DNA of 64,000 bases from Gemmatimonas aurantiaca. Lineage in GTDB: Bacteria; Gemmatimonadota; Gemmatimonadetes; Gemmatimonadales; Gemmatimonadaceae. Shown here in pieces: positions 52,335 through 61,131 of this stretch. The position numbers and the translations under genes are program-made. Where the stretch lies: assembly GCF_037190085.1 (NCBI RefSeq), contig NZ_JBBCJO010000006.1, positions 101,184-165,183 of the forward strand, written 5' to 3'. The notes under the pieces were generated by a model, which saw only the letters and a list, made by a program, of their open reading frames with translations, did no database searches and had not been told where the DNA came from. Position 1 is the stretch's first letter; each line of letters starts with the position of its first letter.

Positions 52335-53450
52335 TCACTGTTGCTCGTCGGATTCACGAGCATTCTCCATCGAACGGTGACAGTCCATGAATGCTGACTG
52401 ACATCGACGCGCCAGTACTATGAACGTCTCCGCATACAGCCTGTGGTCGACCGATGGTAGCACTTGCGCGAACGCCACCGTCGCCATCTCCAGTGATAGC
52501 GCGGCATTTTGCCCGGGGTCAGCAAGTCCATGATTCACGCTCCCAGCAAGCAGAATATCATCTTGTGCAGCGGTTACGCCGAGGGCTCGTAGTCCGCCTG
52601 GGCCAGCGTGGACGGCTTCGCTTGCCCATCGATAGAATGGCCGCCATCGTTTGAGATCGAGATGCGCTTCAATATCGGCCAGAGTAACACGTTCTTTATC
52701 GAGCGCAGCGCACGCCCACCCATAGTCGCCGCCGAATGACTTTCCGAATCGGGCAATGAGCTCGTCGTGCCTTGACCGTAGTTCAGCCAATTCGTTCGGA
52801 GGGACAGGATCCCAACCGAGCGCCGCGACGTGCTCTTCGAACTGGTGGGCCGCGCGACTAGCGCCCACAGCGTCATGCAGCAAGTAGCGTTCCGCGACGT
52901 CGGATTCACTTTGGCGCAGGAACATCGCTACAACAGCGATCTCGTGAAGCGTGCGCCAACGGGCGTGAGCACCATCTGGATATCCCGATTCCAGTAGAGC
53001 CAGGATTTCACCGCACACCCGACACGCCCGTGCGTGAAGGCGATGCAATGCACAGACGATGGGATTCTTGCCTAACACTTCATCCTTGCGTATTCGCTCG
53101 TGCATTTCATGGCCGAACTCGACGGCGGTGTGTACTAGCACCTCAAGCCGATCCAGTCCGTCTGCCCAACGATCGTGCAATCGTCGCCGAAAGCCAGACC
53201 TGTCGCGTCGAAGCTGGCGCAGGAGTTTGCCGGTCCTCTTCTCCATTCTATCGGCGATCGCTTTGGCGCCTTCCTGAACAATCTCGGGGATTGCAGCCGT
53301 GAATCGCCGAGTGATTTCGTCCGCGCCGTGATCGAATTCGACGTCGTCCTTAGCCACGGCCGCAAGCTGCTTTAACTCCTTAGCTATACGCTTGTTGATT
53401 GCCTTCAACAGCGTGTCGCCACTCGATAGTGCGGGTCGCTCGCTAGTCAT
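52335..53450 (-). CDS. DUF5677 protein
   Basis: 371 residues. The C-terminal two-thirds match DUF5677: RLHARACRVCGEILALLESGYPDGAHARWRTLHEIAVVAMFL, RYLLHDAVGASRAAHQ, and FYRWASEAVHAGP. The N-terminal 90 residues are helical and unassigned. DUF5677 occurs in mobile and defence contexts; function unknown. The IS481 element has separated its end from the cassette's attC. Confidence 0.75.
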   Translation of the reverse strand: MTSERPALSSGDTLLKAINKRIAKELKQLAAVAKDDVEFDHGADEITRRFTAAIPEIVQEGAKAIADRMEKRTGKLLRQLRRDRSGFRRRLHDRWADGLDRLEVLVHTAVEFGHEMHERIRKDEVLGKNPIVCALHRLHARACRVCGEILALLESGYPDGAHARWRTLHEIAVVAMFLRQSESDVAERYLLHDAVGASRAAHQFEEHVAALGWDPVPPNELAELRSRHDELIARFGKSFGGDYGWACAALDKERVTLADIEAHLDLKRWRPFYRWASEAVHAGPGGLRALGVTAAQDDILLAGSVNHGLADPGQNAALSLEMATVAFAQVLPSVDHRLYAETFIVLARRCQSAFMDCHRSMENARESDEQQ

Positions 53451-53471
53451 TACTCAGATGTTTGTATTGCC

Positions 53472-53582
53472 GCCTAACGCGCGCGTTCTGCTGCAGCGGC
53501 CAACAATAAGGTGCGGCGGCCGAGCGCAGCGAGGGATAGCCGCCACCTTATGGCCGCTGTCAGCAGCAACGCACAGTTAGAC
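53472..53582 (-). repeat. attC site
   Basis: Opens with GTCTAAC and closes with GTTAGGC; arms TGCGTTGCTGCTGACAGCGGCC and GGCCGCTGCAGCAGAACGCG. Confidence 0.89.
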
Positions 53583-53588
53583 GGCGTC

Positions 53589-53984
53589 TCAACGGGACTT
53601 ACCCTGAATTGCGTCAGAGTTGATCTGAAATCCAACCGTGCCCTCAACGATCCTCTGACGAAGCCGCTCAACGGAGTCCGACCGGAGAACTGGCAAGTCG
53701 AGGTGACGCGCAATGCTCTCCAGCGTCACCTTGGACACTCCCTCAACTTCGAGGGCTAGTGCTGCCTCTTGTCGCGTTCTCGCTTCTCGCAGGGACGCCA
53801 GAATCACCGCATGATCAATCGTGCGTCTCGCGGAACGGGGTACCCGCGCATGCATCTCTGGCACTTCACTGGTCTGAAGCCGCCGTCGACCGTCAAGCAG
53901 TGCCTCTATCTCAGCGTCAGAAAGAGCCTCTAGAAACTCTGCGACTACACGAAGTATCTGACCCTGCCTACTTGCCTTCTTCAT
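53589..53984 (-). CDS. hypothetical partner of ParA-like ATPase
   Basis: 131 residues starting 4 bases inside the parA stop (ATGA overlap). N-terminal helix ILRVVAEFLEALSDAEIEALLDG, and a C-terminal helical part with SIARHLDLPVLRSDSVERLRQRIVEGTVG, the latter like a small DNA-end or SAP-like motif. Translational coupling suggests it is the second partner of the ATPase. Confidence 0.55.
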   Translation of the reverse strand: MKKASRQGQILRVVAEFLEALSDAEIEALLDGRRRLQTSEVPEMHARVPRSARRTIDHAVILASLREARTRQEAALALEVEGVSKVTLESIARHLDLPVLRSDSVERLRQRIVEGTVGFQINSDAIQGKSR

Positions 53985-54916
53985 GCTGGGCTCCAGTGTG
54001 CTAGTCTTGCCTGAAACTGGTCGACGAATTCTTCGAGACCGAGGACGACGTCGTTGTGAGTCCCAGAGCTATACCTGTGAAGGACGACGGGCAGACCAAT
54101 TTGGGGAGCGTCCCCGAAAATAGTCTTGTTCTCTCTGATGTGGGCATCGAACACATGCGTTCCAAGCTTCTTCGTCTTCGCAATGAACGGGCGAATAGCC
54201 GCAATCGGTTGGCCACCGTAGATCTGCACCATCGTAAACACTATGCCCAAGATCTCTGGCGAGATCCGTGCGACACCTGCAGTCCCTTCAAGGTTGGCAT
54301 ACTCGTTGTACGATTCAACGAGCTCATTGAGATTTCGCTGCAGGTAATCAATACCAAGCGTTGAGAGATAGTCTGGCTTTGCTGGGATGAGCACGAAATC
54401 GCTGGCTACGATCGCGGTTTTTGTTACGACATTGAAGTTCGGAGGGCAGTCGATAAGCACGATATCATATGAATCGTCCGCGATCTGACTGAGACCATCT
54501 GCAAGACGGCGATGGACCTTAAGGTAGTTGAGCTTGCTCTGCTTTAGAGTCGCTCCGCCCAGCTCAGTGGCGAGTTCAAGATCTACGTTTATCAGTCCCA
54601 AATGCGACGCAATTAGGTCAAGCTTTCCTTTTCCCCTCAAGACAGCGGCCGCTCGTCTTGGAGTGACCACTAGGTCGGTGAGCGCGCCAGTCGACTTATT
54701 CATGAAGGCGTCAAACCACGACTTGATCGTTTTGGAGGCTGCCAGATCGCGCTCCCACTCGTCGGGCGTAACCAGCGAGAATGTGAGGCTTGCTTGCGGA
54801 TCGAGGTCGATCAGGAGAACCCGCTGGCCTCGCCACGCAAGTTCGGCCGCCAAGTTAGCGGTCGTAGTCGTTTTGCCGACGCCGCCCTTGTAGTTGATCA
54901 CAGATACGATCCACAT
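53981..54916 (-). CDS. ParA family ATPase
   Basis: 311 residues. Deviant Walker A YKGGVGKTT (9-17), Walker A' LLIDLDPQAS, and DIVLIDCPPNFNV. This is the MinD/ParA type that partitions DNA or positions complexes. No parS-like repeat seen. Its presence in a cassette of a chromosomal array is unexpected. Confidence 0.9.
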   Translation of the reverse strand: MWIVSVINYKGGVGKTTTTANLAAELAWRGQRVLLIDLDPQASLTFSLVTPDEWERDLAASKTIKSWFDAFMNKSTGALTDLVVTPRRAAAVLRGKGKLDLIASHLGLINVDLELATELGGATLKQSKLNYLKVHRRLADGLSQIADDSYDIVLIDCPPNFNVVTKTAIVASDFVLIPAKPDYLSTLGIDYLQRNLNELVESYNEYANLEGTAGVARISPEILGIVFTMVQIYGGQPIAAIRPFIAKTKKLGTHVFDAHIRENKTIFGDAPQIGLPVVLHRYSSGTHNDVVLGLEEFVDQFQARLAHWSPA

Positions 54917-54983
54917 GCAATGTCACTCCTACTGGTAGAATAGACTGGTGGGTAGTGGATTTGCGCAACGATATGACTTGACC

Positions 54984-55123
54984 GTCTAACGCTCGCGTTC
55001 TGCAGCAAACGCCTACTCGGAGGCAAGCGGGGCGTTCGCACCGGCCCTTGACACTATCGCGAACGCCCCGCGCTCGCCACACTGATCTTCGCAGCGTTTG
55101 ACTGCAGCAACGCAAGGTTAGAC
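54984..55123 (-). repeat. attC site with long central stem
   Basis: Opens with GTCTAAC and closes with GTTAGAC; 140 bp with a GGGGCGTTCGCG/CGCGAACGCCCC palindrome in the middle. Confidence 0.88.
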
Positions 55124-55145
55124 CCCGCCGCGCGATGATGGGGGT

Positions 55146-55778
55146 TCAGAAGTACACGCCGGCGCGCAGCACGAGCTGGCCGAGGGAGGCACTCCACAGC
55201 GTCGTGCGCACGTCCGGCACGCGCACCGTCGAATCTCCGCCGACCGTGCGTTGGGTGCCGCGCGAGTACAGGATATCGCCTTGCCACGCGGCCCCGAGAC
55301 TCAACTGCGACGTCACCATCCAGCTGCCACCGAGTTCGGCAAAGGGTCCGCCGCCCGTCAACGTCGAGCGCGTTTGTGCCGACGCACCTGAGATCAGGTT
55401 CAGGTTCTTTTGCGCGCGCTGATCGCGCGACATCAGCACGCCAAGGGTGAGCGACTGCAGGACCTTCCCGGCCACGGGCCGATACCAGCGGGTGCCCAGC
55501 CGCAGCCGCGCGAACGACTGCGTTTGCGTCAACGGAGCGTTGCCCGACTGCCGGGACACCTGCCCCGCCACATCCAGCACGAGCGCGCGGCGTCCGGTGT
55601 GGAAGCGCAGGACGCCGACCCCCGTCGAACTGCCGAGATTACTCCCGAGCGAGAACTCCGCGCCCCACTGCCCCGCGCGAAAGCCCGTCGAGTCCGCGGC
55701 CGGGGCTTGCGCGCGCACGGCGAAGATGGGCAACACGCTGCTGAGAGCTACCAGCCCAATCAATCGAAGACGTCGCAT
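55146..55778 (-). CDS. putative outer-membrane beta-barrel-like protein
   Basis: 210 residues from the ATG at 55778. Signal peptide (LIGLVALSSVLPIFAVRAQA). Alternating hydrophobic strands (GAEFSLGSNLG, GVGVLRFHTG, ALVLDVAGQVS, SFARLRLGTRWY, LVLRAGVYF) end with an aromatic residue, as in outer-membrane barrels. Similar short secreted barrels are frequent in Gemmatimonadota. Confidence 0.6.
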   Translation of the reverse strand: MRRLRLIGLVALSSVLPIFAVRAQAPAADSTGFRAGQWGAEFSLGSNLGSSTGVGVLRFHTGRRALVLDVAGQVSRQSGNAPLTQTQSFARLRLGTRWYRPVAGKVLQSLTLGVLMSRDQRAQKNLNLISGASAQTRSTLTGGGPFAELGGSWMVTSQLSLGAAWQGDILYSRGTQRTVGGDSTVRVPDVRTTLWSASLGQLVLRAGVYF

Positions 55779-55964
55779 CGAGCCATGAGGAAGTTCGCGT
55801 ATCAACCAGGCCGAGCGGACACGCGCGCACGGCGCCGCTCCTGTACCTCTCAAGTTTGCGCGTCGCGCCATGAACCGTCAACGCACGCAGGACGGACGGT
55901 CCCAGAAGAATTGCATCGATGGGACGCGACGTCGGTTGTGGCACGGAGCGCTGTTGATCGGGAT

Positions 55965-56063
55965 GTCTAACGCCAAGCTTCTGCTGCGGGCGAATGAAAT
56001 GGAGTGCGCGCACGCCGTGCGCGCTTACCATAGCTCGCCCGTCTGCAGCAAGCCACGTTAGGC
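55965..56063 (-). repeat. attC site (first in the array)
   Basis: Opens with GCCTAAC (containing the antitoxin gene's stop) and closes with GTTAGAC; same subfamily as 46102 and 46842. Confidence 0.89.
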
Positions 56064-56351
56064 CTTGCGCGGGACAGGCGTCATTTGCAGCTCGACGCCC
56101 AGGGCGCGGATCACCTTCAAGACCGTATCGTACCGCGGCTTCGCGCCGGGCGCCAACGCCTTGTAGAGACTCTCGCGACCCAGGCCCGTCTCCTTCGCCA
56201 ATTGCGCCATCCCTCGCGCCTTCGCCACATCCGCGATGGCCTGGAGGAAGAGATCGGGATGCTCACTCGCAAGGGCCACATTCAGATACTCGGCGATGAC
56301 CTCCTCGCTATCGAGGTAGTCGGCCGCATCGAAGGCCACGGGCTTCTTCAT
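56058..56351 (-). CDS. addiction-module antidote (HigA-like, helix-turn-helix)
   Basis: 97 residues. DAADYLDSEEVIAEYLNVALA then a helix-turn-helix (MAQLAKETGLGRESLYKALAPGAKPRYDTVLKVIRALGVEL), the pattern of antidotes paired with RelE-like killer proteins. Overlaps the toxin gene by 4 bases. Confidence 0.9.
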   Translation of the reverse strand: MKKPVAFDAADYLDSEEVIAEYLNVALASEHPDLFLQAIADVAKARGMAQLAKETGLGRESLYKALAPGAKPRYDTVLKVIRALGVELQMTPVPRKA

Positions 56352-56650
56352 CGCTCCCTCTCCAGTTTGGTCCGCAGCGCTTGGGCCTGCCGAATATCAC
56401 GACGCTGGCTGGCCTTGTCACCGCCACACAGCAGCCAGTACGTCACGCGGCCCTCCCGCCAGTAGTACACCCGATACCCCGGTCCGGTGTGGATCCGGAG
56501 TTCGAACACCGCCTCGCCTACGGCCGCGTGATCCCCGAAGTGGCCGAGCTCGGCCGCACGAAGCCGCGCCAGGATGCGCGCCTTCCCGATCGGGTCGCGG
56601 AGGGCCTTCAACCACTCATCGAACTCCGTCGTCCGAAGGAGAACGCTCAT
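56348..56650 (-). CDS. RelE/HigB-like addiction-module killer protein
   Basis: 100 residues. FDEWLKALRDPIGKARILARLRAAELGHFGD, then ELRIHTGPGYRVYYW and LLCGGDKASQRRDIRQA, is the killer-protein pattern with the usual toxin-first order. Part of the cassette nearest attI. Confidence 0.92.
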   Translation of the reverse strand: MSVLLRTTEFDEWLKALRDPIGKARILARLRAAELGHFGDHAAVGEAVFELRIHTGPGYRVYYWREGRVTYWLLCGGDKASQRRDIRQAQALRTKLERER

Positions 56651-56702
56651 TTAGAAATGTATCCCAATGGATACTCTTCGTCAAGAAGAAGCTCCTTGGC
56701 CA

Positions 56703-56709
56703 GCCTAAC
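56703..56709 (-). other. attI core site (integration point)
   Basis: GTTAGGC on the minus strand, with no paired attC arm on its right side, between the first cassette and the integrase 3' end. A second core-like GCTAATAC lies a few bases further right. The 200 bases up to 56912 contain no gene. Confidence 0.65.
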
Positions 56710-56854
56710 GCGTATTAGCCTGCGGGGGATCACTGCAAGCACCGTCTTATATTCGCGATCCTTGCCGCCTAAATCTCTGACGGACACAACTCTTCAATTT
56801 CCCAAGTCATTGAGCAAGACTCACTTGGGCCTATCGGTCAAAATGCCCCTGTCA

Positions 56855-56883
56855 TCTTATGCTGCAGCGAACGCTGCATAAGA
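56855..56883. terminator. hairpin downstream of the integrase gene
   Basis: TCTTATGC and GCATAAGA form a perfect 8-bp stem; the loop part contains AGCG/CGCT. It lies 30 bases after the integrase stop. No T-run, so it may be a processing or regulatory hairpin, or an attC relic (it is preceded by ATGCCCCTGTCA as at 22880). Confidence 0.45.
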
Positions 56884-56912
56884 CTCGATCGCGCAGAGAG
56901 TCGACCTGGGCG

Positions 56913-57881
56913 CTACCCCTTCGGCACATCCAGCGGGCTTCGGACACCCCGGCCACCGCGATTGAGCACGTGCGTGTAGATCATCGTGGTCGAGACATCG
57001 CGGTGCCCCAGTAGCTCCTGCACCGTACGGATGTCGTAGCCGTCTTCCAGCAGATGCGTGGCGAACGAATGCCGGAATGTGTGGCACCCAACCCGCTGTC
57101 CTATCCCGGCTTGTCTTGCGGCCGCGGCCACGGCGCGCTGCAGGACGGTCTGATGCACGTGATGCGTGCGCCGTTGCAGGCTCAGACCTTCCCGGTACTC
57201 GCGTGCCGCGGGGAACACCCAGCACCATCCCCACTGCCGACTCGCGTGGGGTGCCTTGCGATCCATTGCCCCAGGCAGGGCCACGTACCCGCCGCCGGCC
57301 GCTATCCGCCGTGCCATGAGGGCTCTCACCTGTCGGAGATGCGCCCGCAGGGGAGCGACCAATGCGTCCGGCACCATGGTGATGCGATCACGCCCGCCCT
57401 TTCCCTGGCGAACCCGCAATTCTTTCCGGTCGAGATCGAGATCCTTCACCCGAACCTGGCAGCACTCGCTCAAACGCAGGCCGGCGCCGTACAACAGGGA
57501 CGCCATCAGCAACGGGGCGCCATCCATCTGCTGCAATACACGCCGCACTGCATCTCTGGACAGGACGTTCGGCAGACGATGCGGAACCTTGGCCGCCAGA
57601 AAGCCACCGATTGCGCCAAGTGGCTGCTCCAGTACGTCCCGATACAGAAACTGCAGCGCGGCAAGCGCCTGATTCTGTGTCGACGCCGCAATCCGCCGCT
57701 CGCGCGCCAACCAGGTGAGAAACTCCCCCACCTGATGGCCACCCAATGCAGAGGGATGCTGCATCCCGTGAAACCGCACATACTGCCGGATCCATCGGAC
57801 ATACGCGTCCACCGTGCGCGGACTGTAGCGACGCACCGTCCCACGGTTCCGCACACGGGTCAACAAACGTTCTCCGGTCAT
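56913..57881 (-). CDS. intI: integron integrase
   Basis: 322 residues. Tyrosine recombinase residues: Arg136 (GAGLRLSE), Lys161, His267 and Arg270 (CHTFRH), His293 (LGHRD), Tyr302. The insert unique to integron integrases is present between about 190 and 225 (YVALPGAMDRKAP ... WGWCWVFP). It recombines attC with attI. Unlike the usual arrangement, it is on the same strand as the cassettes and its 3' end faces attI. Confidence 0.95.
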   Translation of the reverse strand: MTGERLLTRVRNRGTVRRYSPRTVDAYVRWIRQYVRFHGMQHPSALGGHQVGEFLTWLARERRIAASTQNQALAALQFLYRDVLEQPLGAIGGFLAAKVPHRLPNVLSRDAVRRVLQQMDGAPLLMASLLYGAGLRLSECCQVRVKDLDLDRKELRVRQGKGGRDRITMVPDALVAPLRAHLRQVRALMARRIAAGGGYVALPGAMDRKAPHASRQWGWCWVFPAAREYREGLSLQRRTHHVHQTVLQRAVAAAARQAGIGQRVGCHTFRHSFATHLLEDGYDIRTVQELLGHRDVSTTMIYTHVLNRGGRGVRSPLDVPKG

Positions 57882-58007
57882 ACCAGAGCATACGCGTGCA
57901 CACGCCTCGGACCGTCATCGTTTCCTTCCCGGTCGTGTCTCTTCTACGCAATCACTCCCATCATCCGCCTCTCATGACGGTGCATGTCCTTCCCGTCCCG
58001 CCTCCAC

Positions 58008-58205
58008 CTACTTCCGCGTCGAAAACCGGAACGGCGCGTACATCGGGCACCACGACACCAGGCTGCTCACCAGAAATGCCACCGCGATCACACCCAGCAC
58101 GATCGCCAACGTCCCGCTGATCTTGCCGGTGAAATACAACGCCACGATCACCAGCGCGAGCACGGTCCGAATGGCACGGTCCAGCGTACCCATGTTCTTC
58201 TGCAC
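58008..58205 (-). CDS. DUF2892 small membrane protein
   Basis: 65 residues from a GTG with AGGAGG seven bases upstream (giving MQKNMGTLDRAIR, the normal start of the family). Two hydrophobic segments form a hairpin (ALVIVALYFTG and TLAIVLGVIAVAFLVSSLVS), then WCPMYAPF. Inner-membrane, function unknown; some relatives carry rhodanese domains. Confidence 0.85.
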   Translation of the reverse strand: MQKNMGTLDRAIRTVLALVIVALYFTGKISGTLAIVLGVIAVAFLVSSLVSWCPMYAPFRFSTRK

Positions 58206-58339
58206 GAATCCTCCTGTGTGTGTGACGGCAACGGTCCGGCGCACCGGTCGCGTCCGGCTCCCGACGCCAACATCCGCTCCCCCCGAACTTCCCCAGTCCG
58301 GTCCGATCCGCAATAGGTCGATCCCTTACATTCCCACCC

Positions 58340-58957
58340 ATGCCTCTTACTGCACGAATCCTGGTCGTGGCGGCCACGGCCCGCGAACTCGCGCCACCGG
58401 AGGGGTGGCGGACTCTGCAATGCGGGGTGGGGCCGGTGGAAGCGGCCATCGCCACGTCCTCCGCCATCGCCCATGAACGTCCGTCGGCCATCCTGCACGT
58501 GGGGATCGCTGGCGCCCGCCGCCGCGCGCACCTCGCGCCGGCCGCGCTCGTGGTCGGTAGTGAAGCACGCTACGTGGATCTCGGAGTGCCCGCCGATTGG
58601 GCGCCCAACACCATCCCCGCTTCCGTGCTCCTGTTGGCCGGAATACGACGTCTCTTCCCCTCCATACCGGCCATGCCCATCGGCACCACAGCCAGCGTGG
58701 GTGGTACCATCGACGCCGCCGCGCGCTCGTTCATGGATCCCTGCGAGGTAGAGGCCATGGAGGGGTTCGGTGTGCTGCGCGCCGCCCAGCAGGCGGGCGT
58801 GCCGGCCATCGAGGTCCGCGCCATCTCCAACGAGATCGAAGAACAGGACCGCGCCCGCTGGTACTTCGATGCGGCGTTCAAAGCCATCACCGATGCCACG
58901 CCCGCGCTGGTCGCCGCGGTGCGCGACGCGCTCCGCCAGCCGATCGCCAATCACTGA
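58340..58957 (+). CDS. mqnB: futalosine hydrolase
   Basis: 205 residues. Nucleosidase-like: ILVVAATARELAPPEGW, HVGIAGA, DLGVPADW, and CEVEAMEGFGVLRAA with EVRAISN. Releases dehypoxanthinyl futalosine in the futalosine pathway to menaquinone. The mqnD gene two positions downstream supports it. Confidence 0.87.
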   Translation: MPLTARILVVAATARELAPPEGWRTLQCGVGPVEAAIATSSAIAHERPSAILHVGIAGARRRAHLAPAALVVGSEARYVDLGVPADWAPNTIPASVLLLAGIRRLFPSIPAMPIGTTASVGGTIDAAARSFMDPCEVEAMEGFGVLRAAQQAGVPAIEVRAISNEIEEQDRARWYFDAAFKAITDATPALVAAVRDALRQPIANH

Positions 58958-58982
58958 TACGCACTGACACGCATCGAACCAC

Positions 58983-60254
58983 GTGAACTCCACTCGCATC
59001 GTGATCACGGGGATGGGTCTCGTCTCCCCGCTTGGTGTCGGGACCGAAGCGGTCTGGACGCGCCTCCTCGCCGGTACCTCCGGTATCCGCGCGCTCCCGC
59101 CGGATGTCTTCGGTGATGTTTCCAGTCGCATCGCGGGTGTCGTGCCCGGTGCCGACGAACCGCATGGCTTCGATGCCACGCAGGTGCTGCCGTCCAAGGA
59201 GCTCAAGAAGGTCGACCGTTTCATCACGTTCGCACTGGCGGCCGCCGACGAGGCGCTCGCCCAGGCCAACTGGCACCCGGAAAACGACGAACAACGCGCC
59301 CGCACAGCGACGATCATCGCGTCGAGCATGGGTGGGTTCCTCAACATCACCGATGCCGTGCGCACCACCGATGGTGCGGGTCCGCGTCGTCTCTCGCCGT
59401 TCACGGTGCCGTCCTTCCTGCCCAACATGGCGGCGGGCTGGGTGTCCATCCGTCACGGTTTCAAGGGCCCGCTTGGCGCTCCAGGCACCGCCTGCGCGGC
59501 CAGCCTGCAGGCCATCGGTGATGCGGCACGACACATCCGCGCCGGCGAGGCCGATATCGCGGTATGCGGGGGCACCGAGGCCGCGCTCAACATCGTGGGC
59601 ATCGGGGCGTTCGCCGCAGCGCGTGCTCTGTCGACAGGTTTCAACGATCGTCCCACGCAGGCGTCCCGTCCTTTTGATATCGACCGCGATGGGTTCGTGA
59701 TCGCCGAGGGCGCGGGTGTGCTGGTGATCGAATCACTGGAGCATGCACAGGCCCGCGGTGCCACACCGATCGCCGAGATCGTGGGATACGGTACGGCGGC
59801 CGACGCCTATCACATCACGGCGGGTCCGGAAACGGGGGATGGCGCCGCACGGGCCATGCGCGCCGCACTCGCGCAGGCCCATCTGGCGCCGGACGCGGTG
59901 GGACATCTCAATGCACACGCGACGTCCACGCCAGTGGGAGACAAGGCGGAACTCGCGGCCATCCGCTCGGTGTTCGGCGCGCACGCATCACCCGCCATCA
60001 GTGCGACAAAATCCGCCACCGGTCACACCCTCGGCGCCGCAGGCGGCGTGGAAGCCATCTTCACCGCACTGGCGCTGCGTGATCAGATGTTGCCGCCCAC
60101 GCTCAATCTCACCACACGCGATGCGGCCACCGAGGGACTGGATGTCGTGGGCCCGGTCGCGCGGGCTGCGTCCGTCGAATACGCGCTCTCCAATGGCTTC
60201 GGCTTCGGTGGCGTGAACGCGAGTGTGCTGCTGCGTCGCTGGACCGACGCGTAA
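58983..60254 (+). CDS. fabF: beta-ketoacyl-ACP synthase II
   Basis: 423 residues from a GTG. VVITGMGLVSPLG type start (IVITGMGLVSPLGVGTEAVW), nucleophile Cys in PGTACAASLQAIGDA, His in NAHATSTPVGD and His in KSATGHTLGAAG. Elongates fatty acids in the cytoplasm. It sits between mqnB and mqnD, 25 bases after mqnB and 22 before mqnD, so they are likely one operon. Confidence 0.93.
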   Translation: MNSTRIVITGMGLVSPLGVGTEAVWTRLLAGTSGIRALPPDVFGDVSSRIAGVVPGADEPHGFDATQVLPSKELKKVDRFITFALAAADEALAQANWHPENDEQRARTATIIASSMGGFLNITDAVRTTDGAGPRRLSPFTVPSFLPNMAAGWVSIRHGFKGPLGAPGTACAASLQAIGDAARHIRAGEADIAVCGGTEAALNIVGIGAFAAARALSTGFNDRPTQASRPFDIDRDGFVIAEGAGVLVIESLEHAQARGATPIAEIVGYGTAADAYHITAGPETGDGAARAMRAALAQAHLAPDAVGHLNAHATSTPVGDKAELAAIRSVFGAHASPAISATKSATGHTLGAAGGVEAIFTALALRDQMLPPTLNLTTRDAATEGLDVVGPVARAASVEYALSNGFGFGGVNASVLLRRWTDA

Positions 60255-60276
60255 CATCGCTCATCGGTTCTCCGTC

Positions 60277-61071
60277 ATGCGCACACTCATCTTCGGTTAC
60301 TCGCCCTGCCCCAATGACACCTTCGCGTTCCATGCGCTCGCGCATGGACTGGTCGACGCACCGTTCACCATCGAACCGGTGCTGCTCGATATCGAGGAGC
60401 TCAATCGCCGGGCACACGATGGCGCGTTCGATCTCACCAAACTGAGTGTCGGGGCGTTTGCCGCCGTCGGCGATCGCTATCGGTTGCTCCGCAGCGGTGC
60501 GGCACTCGGCAAGGGCGTGGGTCCCCTCGTGGTCGCACGCGCACCCATGTCACTCGAGGCGGCCATTGCCGGCGGCCCGGTCGCCATTCCGGGCCGCGAG
60601 ACCACGGCATACCGCTTGCTGCGTCTCGCGGCGCCGTCGCTCACCGACACGGTGGAGCTGCGCTACGACCGCATTCTGCGCGCCGTGGCCGACGGAGCGG
60701 TGCACGCGGGTCTCATCATTCACGAGAGCCGCTTCACCTACGCCGATCATGGTCTGCACAAGGTGATCGACCTCGGCGACTGGTGGGAACGGGAGACGTC
60801 GCTGCCGGTCCCGTTGGCGGGGATCTGCGCCCGCGCCGATCTCGATGCCGATATGACGACCGCAGTGGAGCAGGCCATCCGTGCGTCGGTGCAGTATGCC
60901 TTCGATCATCCCGAGGCGAGTCGCGAGTACGTGCGCGCTCACGCGCAGGAGATGTCCCCGGAGGTGTGCGCGCAGCACATCGCACTCTACGTGAACGAGC
61001 ACTCCCTCGATGTGGGCGACCAGGGACTGGCGGCCATCGCACGCCTCGTCTCCGCTGGCCGCGATCCGTAA
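60277..61071 (+). CDS. mqnD: 1,4-dihydroxy-6-naphthoate synthase
   Basis: 264 residues. FGYSPCPNDTFAFHALAHG at the N-terminus is the family hallmark; DLTKLSVGAF, GRETTAYRLLRL, GLIIHESRFTYADHGL and LPVPLAGICAR follow. Converts cyclic dehypoxanthinyl futalosine to 1,4-dihydroxy-6-naphthoate in menaquinone synthesis. Confidence 0.93.
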   Translation: MRTLIFGYSPCPNDTFAFHALAHGLVDAPFTIEPVLLDIEELNRRAHDGAFDLTKLSVGAFAAVGDRYRLLRSGAALGKGVGPLVVARAPMSLEAAIAGGPVAIPGRETTAYRLLRLAAPSLTDTVELRYDRILRAVADGAVHAGLIIHESRFTYADHGLHKVIDLGDWWERETSLPVPLAGICARADLDADMTTAVEQAIRASVQYAFDHPEASREYVRAHAQEMSPEVCAQHIALYVNEHSLDVGDQGLAAIARLVSAGRDP

Positions 61072-61131
61072 GCGTCAATCGCGCGTCCACCGAACATCCA
61101 CCAACCGGCTCCGTCCCACGCCGAGGTGCAC

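Noticed and set aside
37487..55123. Regularly spaced palindromes read as rho-independent terminators
   Set aside because: They have conserved GTTRRRY/RYYYAAC ends and arm patterns without T-runs; they are attC sites.
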